A DNA stretch of 64,000 nt from Hermatobates lingyangjiaoensis (GCA_026182355.1 JAPFBL010000531.1:1-64000), one strand, 5' to 3'; shown: positions 20,991 to 33,800, counted from the first letter of the stretch. Notes: generated from the sequence alone by a model not told the origin. Numbers and translations: made by a program.

Positions 20991-21069
20991 CTCTTCTACT
21001 ACTTCCATGTTCAATTGATTTACTATTGTTTATTATGACCTAGCCCCCTCAATAACAAAACAGTGAATA

Positions 21070-21500
21070 GAATAGAAGAGGTCAAAAACAATTTTGGAGT
21101 TTAATTTATATAATTATTTTATATATAAATTTAGTGTATATTGGCGCAGATTCTCTTTGTAAACATTATTTTTGATGTTCTGGGACAACTCCTTCCACAA
21201 AATCATCCCACCAGAAAAAACTAGTTAGAAAACTAAAAAACACGAGCAACAAGGTAGTAAATGCGAAAGCTGCCGTCTACTTTAATAATATATATATATA
21301 TATATATTACAAAATAAACATGTAAAAGTAAATTAAATTCTAAAACACAGAATAAAATAGAACAAAGACCAAAATCATCTAACCGTAACAAGTGGTTTCC
21401 GTTAGAGTCAAAACTGATCTGCATAAATTTTAACTCTGACAAAGTTTAGTTATTGAAGCTCAAAAATCTTAAGTCTTTTCTACTGATTTCTTACCGACCT
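21070..21500. repeat. (TA)n tract and degenerate family T copy
   Basis: A (TA)n tract is present at 21286-21310. At about 21360-21450 the blocks CTAACCGTAACAAG and AACTCTGAC of family T are recognisable but mutated, in an inverted arrangement like that at 5.6-5.8 kb. Confidence 0.5.
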
Positions 21501-21920
21501 TTATTAAATACTAAAACGTAAATTTGAAACTTTTATTGAAACATGTTTGAATAAGGGTCTTCTCCTGAAATACAAATATACTGTATTACTTTGTGTGAAA
21601 GTAATAGTAACGGCTGTAACTATGTAAGGACTGCAACTAGAAAAACATAAAGCAAACCAGACTATACTTATCAAACAGGATATCATAACATAAAACAGAC
21701 ATCACATAATAACATGTACTCTAGCAAAATACGCAATCACCCAAAAACACAATTTAGAGATTGTCTTGTATTTTTTTAAAGACAAGTTAATTCATTTTAA
21801 ATTTGTGTCACTATTATTCATATCAACTGTATTATTTTCTACTCATTGTGTATTATATTAAAACTATTGTGTATTATATTTTTCTAATATTATATTCAAT
21901 ATTATATAATTATATTGTTA
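21500..21920. other. AT-rich DNA, no gene seen
   Basis: No domain, RNA or repeat family was recognised in this stretch. Confidence 0.5.
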
Positions 21921-21922
21921 AA

Positions 21923-22144
21923 AAGATTTCGCATAAACACGTGAAATAACAATCAATGATCAAACCACAATAAGAAATGGGAAAACAAGACTAAGATCTT
22001 TCAACCGTAACAAGCGGTCTTCGTCAGAGTTAAAAACCCAACTGGGTTTTCAGTTGGGTTTTTAACTCTGACGAAGACCGCTTGTTACGGTTGAAAGATC
22101 TTAGTCTTGTTTTCCCATTTCTTATTGTGGTTCGATCATTGATA
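21923..22144. repeat. Family T fold-back palindrome
   Basis: Arms of about 92 bp (21951-22043 and 22051-22142) with a spacer of a few bases. Each arm includes the complete HHR-like unit CTGACGA, ACCG...CGGT, GAAA, AGATCT, T. The left outer side continues to the family's end hairpin, here without a long TA run. Confidence 0.85.
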
Positions 22145-22223
22145 ATTATATTGTATTATATTATATTGTTAATATAATATTGTATATTATATTAACATTA
22201 TTTGTATAATACAGATAGAATGA

Positions 22224-22292
22224 CACACACACACACACACACACACACAACACACACACACACGCACACACATACACACACACACACACACA
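22224..22292. repeat. (CA)n microsatellite
   Basis: CA dinucleotide run with a few interruptions. The Cys-Val reading frame on the opposite strand is an artefact of it. Confidence 0.9.
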
Positions 22293-22339
22293 CAATTCAT
22301 TCGAACCGGCCATAGAGAAGAGGGAAACAAGGTGACAAA

Positions 22340-23580
22340 AATCCAATTACGCTCAATTCCAATTGATTAAAATGAGAGGGAATTAGAATGCAAGTGATAA
22401 CCAACTCACTAAGATAATTATTTTACATTTATTTATATCTATTTATTCAAAACTTTTTTGATCATCCTTATTTCAAGATTTGTACTGTGAATAATGTTAT
22501 GTAATGTAAAGCAAACTGTCGAACTCAAAATAAAAAATTCAGGCAACTTTTGTACAATGTTACATATTATAGTGGTTTGAAGTAAATATCTAGCCAGTGA
22601 GTTGTTGAAATTAGGACAAAATATGCATGAAAGATAAATCGGCACATTGCATTTACTTTAATTATATAAAAAAAGTGGACAAATCAGTTTAAAAATGTTC
22701 GTTCATTTCATTAAGCAAACAGATTCATTAAAGTATTCACTAGATTTATATTTTCGTATAGCTTTGCAAATTATATCAATTAAAATAAAGATTATTATAT
22801 TAAAATAAAGACCTGTACAAACTAACGCGATGATTGTTTGATACCAGTGGACCAAATAGATGTAAAATAACTTCTATTTAACTTTTAAGACAGGTATTAT
22901 GCATAAAATATTGTGTACAGTACATATTAATAAAGGCATAAAAAATAGTATTAAATTGCATTATCATTATGAAATAGAATTATTAAATAGAAAATAATTC
23001 TAAAATTATATTATTATTTAATAATAATTATATAATAAAATATTTTATTATTATTTCAATAATAATAAAAGAATTATTGAAATAGAAAATAATGATATAG
23101 ATTCAAATAGATGTTACCTTGTAGGATGAGAGATATAATTTAGGGCTTGTTTATTACATGACGTGCGAAAACGGACTGGTTTGTACCTGCAAGCAACAAA
23201 CTGAGGCTGGAGATTCCAAAGTACACTTACACTTTACTGAGAAAACCCCCACTACGACTTATCAACTACGTCTTCATTTAATATGAGAGCAAAAAAAATA
23301 TCTCATACTATTTCAAGCTGAGATTGTATAAAACAACCTTCTCCTATTTTATTCAAATTGAAATTATATTTATGATTTTTACCTTTTTTGTATGTTAATG
23401 TATAACTTTTTAGTTTATATAAATATGATTGTATTGGTTTATATGAGCTCTGTTGATTTAAAATATATTTTAGTCGTTAAAGGAATATGAGATTACAAAT
23501 AATAGTTATGGTTTAATTTTAACCTATAAAAACATTGTCATAGTACTTCTAAAATTACTTCCAATACATCTACGAGCATA
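22340..23580. other. AT-rich DNA, no gene seen
   Basis: No recognisable coding or RNA gene. A self-complementary AT-rich cluster lies at 22960-23100 (repeated ATTATTA and TAATAAT blocks). Confidence 0.5.
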
Positions 23581-23790
23581 TCAACAGTATAATGACGTAT
23601 TTTTTAGACAATATAAATGCAATCCACTAAGCGGTGTGGCACGTAGTGTTCAATGCATCAACATACAAACAAAACATGTATCAAACACGAAGAAAATATC
23701 AAAAAGGGACTTTGGGGGTGTTAAAACATATAAATCCGTCAAAATCTTGAGAACAAGTTAATTCATGATTGCTATACTTTAGCTAAATTA
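23580..23790 (-). repeat. R1 repeat fragment
   Basis: The minus strand carries the R1 block with a GGCCCC/CCCAAAG-type segment and 'ATTTTGACGG...TTTTAA' found at 28.4 kb and 40.8 kb. It is diverged. Confidence 0.45.
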
Positions 23791-23864
23791 TTACTAAAGA
23801 CATTTTTAAAATTATACTTACTTTAAAAATTATAAGACAAAAAAGAGGACTAAAACTCACAATT

Positions 23865-24058
23865 TTCTATATCATTTTGGCTGTCTTGCCGTCTTCAGGA
23901 AGGAGAAAAAAAAAGGAGACGTGAATGATATATATATATATATATATAAAGATTTCACATAAACACGTGAAATAACAATCAATGATCAAACCACAATAAG
24001 AAAATGGGAAAACAAGACTAGGATTTTTCCCATTTTCTTAATGTGGTTTGATCAAATA
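23865..24058. repeat. Family E fragment, (TA)n and family T fold-back
   Basis: A family E piece (CGTCTTCAGG at about 23891 on the minus strand) precedes a (TA)n tract at 23927-23949. Then follows a short family T fold-back: arms 23983-24009 and 24027-24053 with an 18-bp spacer, turning before the HHR core is reached. Confidence 0.65.
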
Positions 24059-24304
24059 TATATATATATACGAAGGAAAGATGAAAAGCCAGAAATGTGA
24101 TGAGATTGCCTGCCCTCTGTGATTTGCACAAGGAACTCTACACTTGGTGACCATTGCCTGTGTATAACCTCTCCTTGTCATCCAACCATTTTTAGTTATC
24201 ACAAAAATTAAGGCGTTGAATGTAATATGTAGTATTAATTTAATTATAAATGTTTTTAAGTTATGTTTAGATATGTATAGTTTATTTAAGATTTTGTACA
24301 ACTA

Positions 24305-24345
24305 TAATCCTTGATAATGGTCAGTGAGGACCGAAACATGTCAGG
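24305..24345 (+). ncRNA. HHR-like motif (degenerate)
   Basis: CTTGATAAT (from CTGATGA plus T), then GGTC...GACC, GAAA, the palindrome ACATGT and C. The stem and 3' part are intact; the first box is damaged by an inserted T and a G-to-A change. Confidence 0.6.
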
Positions 24346-24478
24346 CTATGTAAATAAAAACTTTGGTCAACTAATCTATCTTGTACCACAAAAATGGAGA
24401 AAGTGTATTACAGAAATCGAGAGATTCAGTAGAAAAGTTGTGAGATTAAAAGTAGGCATACAATTCAACAAGACATAT
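24330..24478 (+). pseudogene. PLE N-terminal fragment ending in (TA)n
   Basis: The frame reads VNKNFGQLIYLVPQKW, then IERFSRKVVRLKVGIQFN, and then runs into a short TA tract. It is clearly related to 5059-5250 (KNF.[EQ]LIYLVP; GI.FN) and stops earlier, before the GLLP block. The HHR remnant lies just upstream, as in the other copies. Part of 24072-24300 may be the 3' flank of the preceding PLE unit, but I could not recognise protein there. Confidence 0.6.
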
Positions 24479-24599
24479 ATATATATACTATGTTATTGCA
24501 AATATGATACTATGCTTTATCTTATCATCATTTTTTTGAGGTGTGGTTATCATATTATGTTTTCTAATTTTAATAAATATAAATAAATTTTATTAAATA

Positions 24600-25680
24600 A
24601 AAAAAATACATCATGTAATTATAAATAGGAGTTCAAATAAAGATTTGCATGTACCAAAAAACTATTAGAATGAGAAAGATAAGGCAATTGGAGGGTGGAT
24701 AAAATGTTCTATGATACAAGTATTAGTTAAACTTTTAATAACGGTTTATTATCTTTGAAGTTAAAAGTTAATCCATCTCTTAACCGAAATATTGAGCGTT
24801 TCAACTTCTTTGCGACATTTATAATCTTACTAATGTAAATTTGGAGACATTTAGTCTAATATTTGAATAATATTTTCAAGATGTGTAAACTTTATTTGTT
24901 TTGCCATAGCTTTCAAACTGGTAGCAAAATGAGATTAGATGTTTTCACTATGGAAAAATACAATTAAATTTAATGTCATGCTTTTTTTCTTTAAGTTAAG
25001 AAAGTTAAGTCGTCGGTCTCGAGACTATACAATGTCAGGTATTCATTAAAGACTTCCTATTCAAAATATAATTGAGTTAGGCAAAATTTAGGACTCCCAA
25101 TGAAAAAACAATCTTTGAATTTTTACAATTTTCACTTTTTTCAAAATTGTGAAAATTCACAAATTTCACAAAATTAACAAAATTCACAATTTATTTAAAT
25201 GAAAATTTTGTCACAAGTGTGTCCCTAATTGCATAATACTTATATCCCTATTCTAAATACACTTAAGTTTGGCAAAATTTAGGACTCCCAATGTAGTAGA
25301 GATTTTTCATTGTGTGGTTTCACAAAGGGCTAATATAACAGGCCTATATGTGTTCTCTTGTGGGTTTGCCACTGTAACCTAACCAAACATAAAACTATTT
25401 CTACCAAAAAAAGAAAAACTATTTGATTTCTGACACTAAACTTAATCAGTTTTGATTATATTTAATATTTATTGTTTATGTAAGTTTTCTCTTACACTCA
25501 ATCAGAACCAAGAGTTAGTGTAGTCCTATTGAAGAGTAATTTTTAACTTCACCATGTATATGAAATCTACGTGAACCTTACCCTGCAATTATTAAATGCC
25601 AACTAAAAAGTCACAATCGTTTTGATACTTTTTTTTGATTTTTTTTTGAATTTTGATTTTGATCATAATTGTGTAGCCAG
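24600..25680. other. AT-rich DNA with a short direct repeat
   Basis: No gene is recognised. The phrase GGCAAAATTTAGGACTCCCA occurs at about 25080 and again at about 25270. Confidence 0.5.
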
Positions 25681-25689
25681 ATTTCTACC

Positions 25690-25830
25690 AAAGTGAATGA
25701 AACACAATTTTCACAATTTTTAAAATTCTCACAATTTTCACAATTTTTACAATTTTCACAAATTTACAATTTTCACAATTTTTACAATTATCACAATTTT
25801 CACAATTATCACAATTTTCATATGTGGTAT
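25690..25830 (+). repeat. Minisatellite of TTTTCACAA-type units
   Basis: Irregular 9-12-bp units of TTTTCACAA and TTTTTACAA type repeat about a dozen times. A related, looser run lies at 25110-25200. The Phe/Asn/His-rich frame across it is not a gene. Confidence 0.8.
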
Positions 25831-25879
25831 CACAAAGCTTGGCCTGCGTCTTCCCTTGTGGCACTACTAGAGTAATGTA

Positions 25880-26545
25880 CAGTGTTACCAGGTTCTGATA
25901 TATAAGTACATTCTTTGTTAATCATGTGCTGTAAAAATAATAACCAAATTAGATTTTACACACGCAATACTACTTTCCTACCTATACTGTAAACCCATTA
26001 CCATGCTTGATATACTCGTATAATGCTGATCTATTAGCAGAAAGAATGACTTATTTTAATTATTTTCTTTGCTGCCCGGTTTATTTTTTAGCAAGTGGGT
26101 CGGATACGTTTCCAAGATGTCTTCTTAAGGGATTAAAATTAGTATTTTCTCCTTTCACAGATTAAAGACTATTTTAAATCATTGCTTGATATTGTACGTT
26201 CTTGGAACTGACAGTTTAACACCATGTATGAAATAGAGTGTGTACAAAATGTTATACCATTCAATTACCTCTTATCATGATCCAGGAACAATATGAATGG
26301 ATCACATCGAAATTATATTTACATTTACTTCTTATTTTTATGTCTATTATTATTATCATGTCTATTTTAAACAAATCATATCTGTCTTCACAATGAGGAT
26401 GCATTCATGTGTACTCTGTTCAACAAATCTGATTACGCCAGAGTACTGTATAGTAATTTTTTGGATATTGAGTTAACATGCTAAAACCAGTCAATGCTGA
26501 TTAATTATACATCATCATCATTAATTATGTTAATGATGATTAACA
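25880..26545. other. AT-rich DNA, no gene seen
   Basis: Nothing coding is recognised. A strongly mutated HHR-like block on the minus strand near 26108-26140 (reads CTTAAGA...GGAAACGTA) hints at an old family G or H copy. Confidence 0.4.
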
Positions 26546-26549
26546 TATA

Positions 26550-26801
26550 CAAGAAGTCAAACAGAAAACCAAATCCCCCAACAATAAACAGTTTATGTCC
26601 CATTTTGCCAAACATTTAGTCACCAATAACCACCAATTTTTCCCAGACCAATATAAACAAATACTACATAGAAACAATAAATTCTGGGAAATAACTATTT
26701 TAGAAGGCTATGAAATCAACAAACTAGTGCGCGATAATTCTTCTACTTGGCTCAATGAACAAATTCCCAAATGTACAACTTTTCTTAATTTATTTATATA
26801 A
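26550..26801 (+). pseudogene. Penelope-like element, C-terminal GIY-YIG fragment
   Basis: Read without requiring a start codon, the frame gives SHFAKHLVTNNHQF, then ILHRNNKFWEITILEGYEI, then STWLNEQ. This is the usual second half of a retroelement GIY-YIG domain: S.FA.HL...NH, followed by ILH..NK and the helix ILE.YEI with the catalytic glutamate. The YIG half and the reverse transcriptase are missing. About 350 bp downstream comes an HHR motif of the family also found at 38.2-38.4 kb, so this is probably the 3' end of that PLE lineage. Confidence 0.7.
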
Positions 26802-27156
26802 TAAAAAAAAATAAATAAATAAAAGTTCTTCTTTCTCCTTATGCATATATTTCGTTATAGCTCTGTGTGTTATATTTTCAATATGTTTCTTACACTTAGT
26901 CTATAAGAAAATGTAAAGGCTCAGCCTAACTTTTAAGAGAAAAAAAAATTACAATGAAATGTACCTGCCTTCGAATAAGAAACAGATGTACCCTATACCC
27001 CCACCCATGTCCATTCCATTACCAGTCAGTCTTATTCAGAGGCACTCATCCTTAGGTTCATACTTTCTGCCTTATTTTATTTTATATTAATTTTTGTACT
27101 TATTTACTTTGTACTATAGATAACTCTCTGGTGTCATTGTATTTTTTAGTTAATGC

Positions 27157-27190
27157 CTGAGGAAGAACACTACGTGTTCGAAACGAGTTG
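27157..27190 (+). ncRNA. HHR-like motif (mildly degenerate)
   Basis: CTGAGGA plus A, a six-pair stem II GAACAC/GTGTTC with a TAC loop, then GAAA. Stem III is ACGAGT rather than the palindrome ACGCGT of its relatives, followed by T. The next ~65 bp match the 38.4-kb copy. Confidence 0.7.
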
Positions 27191-27249
27191 TTTATATCAT
27201 TAAATTTTTATAGTGGAGACCATTTCATTAGATTTTTACCCTACAATGA

Positions 27250-28330
27250 TGATAAATCATGGTTACTGTAAGAATTACGTGTATGATTTACGTCATAACA
27301 GGTTGTATGTCGGTGGACAGGTCTCATGAGTCATAATGGTACTTACATCATAGTACGTCTCAATGGTTAAGGTATACGATTAAATCATACTACGCTACAA
27401 CTAGACATGTGGTGAGTGATATATGGCTGAACAGTCAGATGTATGACTTCGACCATAACAGATAAAATATTAAGAGCTATGATGAATCATAATATGGCGG
27501 AAAGTTTACGATTTAAATCGTATGAAGGATCAGATGGTTGGAGTTAAGTTTAATATTGTAAAGAAACTAAGAAATGTAACTAAAAATTATAAATTAGTAT
27601 AAAAAAGTGACAGTTTCCTTTTACCTTAATACATATAGGTGTGGATATTATTTGCAAGTTCGAAATGACACGCATGCATCCTTAGAAACTACTTTTATGT
27701 TATAAAATATTATTCTTTAGTCTGTCATTATAAATAAAATAAGAAAAAAGAGAAAGGTGGACGTATTCTCTTTAATTGTACATAAGATAAATAGATTTAC
27801 TACAATGCTAACCCCAGATAAATGGCTTCTGGTAAGGCTGAAGATTAAGCAATTTGTGAAAAGTTACCGATTGTGTTTCTTAAAAAGAGGACAGGCTTTT
27901 CTGGGTTCAAGATAAAATTGGTTGAAGCGAGAAAAAGAAGAAAAAGAGTGTGTTGGTATCTTAGAGAGTAATGAATCAAGCTGAGGCCAAACACATAGCC
28001 TTGTCTGGGAACATGTGCTTCCTTACCTCGAGGATGCTGCTTAATCGGTTTTACATTGCACTTTGCTAGATAGCATACAGCACATCTTAATCCGCTCTTT
28101 TACAAAATAATAGCATACCTCTGTCTTTTAATTACATATTACTGCATGAAATTAATGAATGATAACATCATTTATTGTTAGTCTCAACGCGGTTTACATA
28201 TTAAATGGTTAGCGTACAAAGAAAACTGACATTATTCTTAAGCCCAACCCAAACACCAATTAATATATGTAACACTAATTATAATAACAGTATTTATTCA
28301 AATTTGGTTACTGGACAACATCTGTAGAGT
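27250..28330. other. AT-rich DNA, no gene seen
   Basis: No coding region, RNA or known repeat recognised. Confidence 0.5.
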
Positions 28331-30345
28331 CAACTATTATGTCAATTAGGATACAATGACAATTTAGTCATTTTTACTTTATTATAAGTAAAGTATAGTG
28401 ATCGTGAAAAAAATAGATCTCGAAATTTTGACGGAATTATATGTTTTGAGGTCCCAAAGGACGTTTCATGAAGTTTTTTCGATGATGCGTGTGTGTGGGT
28501 GGAGGGTGGGTGGGTGAGTGTGTTAGCATTGCTTGTTACCACGCTACGGTCCAGAATCTTTGATGGATCAAGTTGATATTTTACACAAAAATGCGCCTCA
28601 TAAGGAAAAAGATCCCTATTGTTTGGGAAGAATTATGCATGATGGCAAAGTCACTTTTTTTGCCAAAAACCGTTTTTTAAAAAACATATTTTCTCCTAAA
28701 CTCATAACCCTTTGGTTTTGAAATTTTGACATTATCTTTGAGGTTACAAATGGAACAAACGAAAAATATATTCAGAATTTTAAAACAACGGGATATATTT
28801 TTTTTCTCAATAAAATGTAAAAATTTTGACTTTTAGTTCAATCTCAAAGCTTGTGAGAGCGATACAAGCCATACCGTTTGACGTATCAAAATGAAACTAT
28901 GCTTACAAATAGAATATTATATCGAAAATGATTTGAAATAATTTTTGTCAAAACTACATTCACCAAAGTGGCGTTAAAGTACGGTTTCTCTTTTTAGAAA
29001 ATGTTTTTTTTTGACGCTAAACGGCTCATTAAAAATTAATAAAAATTTGACCAAAAATGGAACAAAAAATTAGCGATTCATAAAAAAAAATTCATGAAGT
29101 TTCAATTACGGGAAAAGAGCAATAAAGCTATAAAAACTGTTTGTTTATCCTAGACTAAGGGATCACCTGCTATACCTGTCGAATTTTTGATATTGTTTAC
29201 AATGTTTATATTGACTTCAAAATTTTTTGAGCGAATCCACTGAGACAAAATTGATATTTATAAAGGAACAATTTAAATTGTCTATTGACTTATATGAGAT
29301 GTAAGAGGAACAATATTGTGCAGAAAAATGATAACACTCGCTCAGAAAAATTCCTATACATGTTATTTGACAAAGAGGAAGGAAAATGATCTTATTAAAT
29401 ACTAAGAGGCCATAAAATTCCCAGTATAATAATTCTGTAAAAAAACAAAAATGTAAAAGATAATTCAAAATTGAAATCTTTCGTTTAGAGATTAATAAAT
29501 GTAATTATCGTACATCTTTACGATAATTTAATTATAAATCACCTTAAAACAACATTTTCTTCGCTGTTTTGAAAAAAAAAAGTGGAATTTTTTGAGCAAA
29601 ACCACTGAGATAAAATTAGACTATTCTAGTCTAATAGTTCATATTTATTATTTTCAAAAATTAGAAGCGCCCAGCTTATAAATGATTTATATTATATTGA
29701 ATAGCTGACTTCGACTTTGAGTTGAGTATGTAGACTGGCTAATTACTAATATATTTTTTCTCAATATACATTCATAGCAAGCTTATAACAGAGCACAACA
29801 GACAGGAAAAAGATAACACTTGCTCAGAAAAAATTGGTATATATGATTTTTGATAAAGGGGAAGGAAAATGATTTTTTTAAATACTAAGGAGCCATAAAT
29901 TTCCCTGTATAATAATTCTATAAAAGACCACAAATGTTCAACATAATTCAGAATTGAAATCTTTTGTTTGAAGATTAATAAATGTAATTATCGTACATCC
30001 TTAATTATAAATTATCTTAAAACAACATTTTTTCTTCGATGTTTGTGATGTTTTTCAGAGAAAATTAGAGTGTTTTCCTGTTTTAAATTTGAAAATTGCA
30101 CTTAAATATTCAATGAAGAAGGAGGTGAAGTAAACGATGTAAGAAATCCACTGGCTATTTGAACAAAGGCTATGTTCTCTTGTAGGAGATTATTTCGTAT
30201 CAAGAAATTTTCACTTTGGCTTTTCAAAAATGTTATTACTGCTGTAGTTATACTAAGGAAATTATTTGCATCAGCTGTGTGATGTACAAAAATAAGCTTA
30301 TATATTGATAAGTCGATCAATCACTATCTGTAATACCTTAGGAAT
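28330..30345 (+). repeat. R1 dispersed repeat, long copy A
   Basis: About 2 kb is alignable by eye with 40740-42600, with many substitutions and indels. Shared landmarks are a GT-rich block at about 28485, GATGGATCAAGTTGATATTT at 28561, CACTTTTTTTGCCAAAAAC near 28652, and GAAGGAGGTGA-like blocks near 30117. The reading frames in it are not conserved between copies, so it is probably a non-autonomous or very old element. Confidence 0.7.
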
Positions 30346-30769
30346 GAAAGACTAATAAACATCTCCCATTTAGATGTTTACATGATGTTTAAATGTGACA
30401 TTATTTATTATATACCCAAGAAGTTTGATATTAAATTTACTTATAGTAATGTTGAGTTCCAGATTTTATCTATTAATTCCAAGGAGAACCATTTTGGATA
30501 AGTTGAAGTATTATTTGTTTTAATTAGCTACACAATGGACTATGATGAGTGAAATGATAAAGAAATAATTAGTGCATTTATTTACACTCGAGTATGAAAT
30601 TATAGTGGCTCAACTAAATTCTGGTAAATTGGATAATAATGAAGCATAATCGCCCTTCGAGAAATTGTATTTAATATTATGAAATTCAAGAGGTAGAACT
30701 TAAGGATGTATAGGATCTACATATGCAGTAAGAGAATGTTAGTGTTATTTGTTATGCTATTTGATAATA

Positions 30770-31055
30770 TAATATCAAATTCAATATTTCTATTAACGTA
30801 TTTATTTTTACACTATTGTGACTATTTATAAAAAATTAAAAGGAAACCTCATAATACAGAGTTTATCAAATTAAATAATGCCAGTAAAACAAAGTTACTT
30901 TTAGTTGTTATAATAATATGAAATTCAATATCTCTAGTAACTTATTTATATTTGACATTATTATGATCACTTATAAGAAAAAAAGTAAATTTTATAATAT
31001 GGAGTTTATACATTCAATAAAGCTAGTAAAGCCAAGTTATTCTTATCAAAGTATA
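30770..31055 (+). repeat. Diverged ~145-bp tandem duplication
   Basis: The block 'TCAATAT.TCTA.TAACTTATTTAT' with the following ACTATT, TTATAA and GAGTTTAT segments occurs twice, from about 30770 and 30925. Both copies are non-coding. Confidence 0.55.
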
Positions 31056-33800
31056 AAATGGATTAGAAATGACTTTTAAAACGTTGAATGGAATTCAATT
31101 CAGGTTCATAGGTCTGCATTTAGTGTATAAATAATTACTGTCCAGCCAGAATATAATTAGTCATTTCCCGCCAACGTTAGATAATGCGCATGTCTTTTAT
31201 ATCGTATGATTATTTCAACCAATCATAGCTCTCATTTTTCCAAGTCCTTTTCATTTCTAATAGCGTCACTTTTATTTGTAATAGTTTTAATGAATTCTAA
31301 TGTGTTCTGATTGAAAAATTTAGTTTAATACATCTGTTTTCAATTAGTTTTTACGTTGATTGAACGACAATGCAAGAATACGCAAGATATTGATAACAGT
31401 TACGGTCAGTGGAAATATTATATTAATTTTCTTTTCTATATTACGAGTTGGATTGATATTTCTTTAGAATTTTCAACTTTTATTTATAGTAATATACTAT
31501 TAGTAATGGTATATTTGGTCACCATTACACCTCACCAGGAAAATAGAATATTTAATATAATTACCACCGTATTTATCATGCAAAAAATCACGTTGTAATC
31601 GTTTTCAAGGCTCAGGGAACTTATCAACTGAATAAAAATGGTTTTCTGTATAACAATATTCAAAAAGCGTGTTTTAGTATCATTGAAAACAGTTATTTAG
31701 TGTATTAGTTGTACCTATTTTCCAAACTTCCCTTAGTAATTTCGGATCTTAAACAATTTTACTCTCATATTTTTTTCTCTTATGCTGTATTGTTACATTT
31801 AAATTTATTTAGTTCTAAAATATTATTATATTATTATGTCCGTCTGTTTATTATTAGAAACGGCACCTGAGCTTCTCCAAAGGTTTTATAGATGTTCTCT
31901 CATAACTACACATATTCTAAAGATACCTGAACTACGGTACATGCAAATGTCTATTTCAGTTATTCTTAACACTTATTTATTGAATAATGATGTCTTAAGC
32001 CAGGTGTTTTAAACAATATTAATTTTCCTTAGCATTTTTTACTATTTAACCAGTCGTTCTTCCAGTGTGCATACCATTAACGGATAAAAATGATATCGTT
32101 ATTATTGAACAGAATACTTGGATAACTTTTGTATCGTTGAGGAAATCTACGTATAATTTTGTTAACGTTATAATCAATAAAACTAATAAAAAATGCATAT
32201 TACAATATATATGAAAATAACTTCAGAAAAAAATTTAAAAATCCCTTACATAATAAAACTTTTACCACCTACTACTTTTATTGGTAATATACTTACTTAT
32301 GATACTATCTAATCTCTGGAAATCATTAAAAAAAAGTGCAAAATGACGTTAGTTAGTTATTTACATTTCAGTATTTCATTTGTCCGTGATGCAGGTTTTA
32401 AATTACTTTTTGTTCCTATAAGGTTTCATTAATTTAAGCTTATTATATGACACAATTAAACATGTTAATTAATAGTAATTGTAACAATGTTTTAATGTTT
32501 CAATTATTCTCTAAAAATATTGGGTTTATGATTATATATATTTCTTGCTAAACTTGTTCTCATTTATAAATTGTTTATTTGAAAGACATATTTTTGTATA
32601 ATTCAAAAATTTAATTTTGAGGATCGTAATTCAATTAAACTATATCACTGATATATACAGTAAGTATACATTGAAATTATCAATAATTTAATAATTAAGT
32701 ACTACACTACTCCATGAAAAAAAATATTATGAAATATATGTCGTAGAGATATGAAAACTTTGAATTAACATGAATAAATTTAGTAAAAAAACTCTAATTA
32801 ATACGTTTGTTTGTGGCAATTAGATTTTTTGTGACTGTAGGAAATACTATGAAACGCTTATTCAAAGATTTTAAACTTACAACAAAAAATTCTCATCAGA
32901 GTAATTATTGTTATTGGTGACTTGACCAACTATAGAATGCCTGGATTTTGACAATAGTACAAACATAATTGTAATAATGATGTTAATATGTGTGGCAATG
33001 CTCTTAAGCAATCAATATTATTGTTGTTGCCTCTAAGGAGGTGTTTACAGAAAAAAATAGGACATGTCTGCAGTCTCAACGAATCATCTTCAATATAAAC
33101 AAACATATTCTAATAATCTAAAGTGTTTTACATTAAACTTTACTTTAAATAAATATAGTATGAAAAAAGTCTATTATGTTTACTTTTTACATAAAATATA
33201 AATATAATAAATAATTTATTTTATAAATGATATATAAATTTTAATAAATAATGAAGTATTAATTTGATTAATTATTTTATTTATTATTCTCTTATTTAAT
33301 TATTATTAGCATTTCAAAGTGTATATTGCTTAGACATAAAATCAAACTTTCTAGTAGAACATAATTGAACTTATATATAATCAATTTAACAATTTGATAT
33401 ATTTTATTGTGGCTGTATTATTTCATCAGTTATAACAATTTTAAAATCATTGACAATTTATAATTATTAATAAGTATACTAGAAGGTATGAAAGTTAGTA
33501 TATCAGGTAGCATACCAATTATTATACTAGTTATTGTACCTGAAAAATATTCACTTTACGAAGAAATTCATTTTTGATCAGTTTTTTGCCCCTGTGAATT
33601 ATTCTGTGAAGGATATAGCATCTGGTAATAGATAGTTGAAACTACTTACATTTAAGTATGTACACATTTTACATCCGTTTGAGGCAATAATATCATTTTT
33701 ACTATACATAAATTGCCTTTCCTGATAATAATATGCATGTGGAAGAATCGCTTTTAAAAATGTCTTGGTTAGAATAATCAGAAGAAACACTAAGACTTCA
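31056..33800. other. AT-rich DNA, no gene seen
   Basis: About 2.7 kb without a recognisable gene, RNA or repeat family. Open frames are short and rich in Ile, Asn, Lys and Phe, as expected for AT-rich non-coding DNA. Confidence 0.5.

Larger units (their letters stand above)
13425..21003 (-). repeat. Right arm of giant inverted repeat
   Basis: Reverse complement of the left arm. It carries the intact MMP gene and seven 295-bp units. The arms are separated by a 32-bp spacer at 13393-13424. Confidence 0.9.
5927..21067. mobile_element. Giant palindromic element carrying two head-to-head MMP genes
   Basis: The whole 15.1-kb block is an inverted repeat. Its ends match: TTCACTGTTTTGTTATTGAG begins at 5927, and its complement ends at 21067, with a 2-bp G indel a few bases further in. 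Each end is bordered by TA (5925-5926 and 21068-21069), which would suit a TA target duplication, though the left TA lies in a microsatellite. From outside inwards each arm has a GC-rich block, a 295-bp tandem array, spacer DNA and an MMP gene flanked by a second inverted repeat. No transposase, polymerase or integrase frame is visible, so if mobile it is non-autonomous or of viral origin. Arms differ in array copy number and in small indels, so they are not one read copied exactly, but a fold-back assembly artefact is not excluded. Confidence 0.6.

Noticed and set aside
5927..21067. Classification of the palindrome as a Polinton/Maverick
   Set aside because: No polymerase B, integrase, protease or packaging ATPase frame is present, and the ends do not start with the AG typical of those elements.
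28533..28721. 62-residue frame in R1 copy A as a small gene
   Set aside because: The matching region of copy B at 40.9-41.1 kb is broken by stops and indels, so the frame is not conserved.
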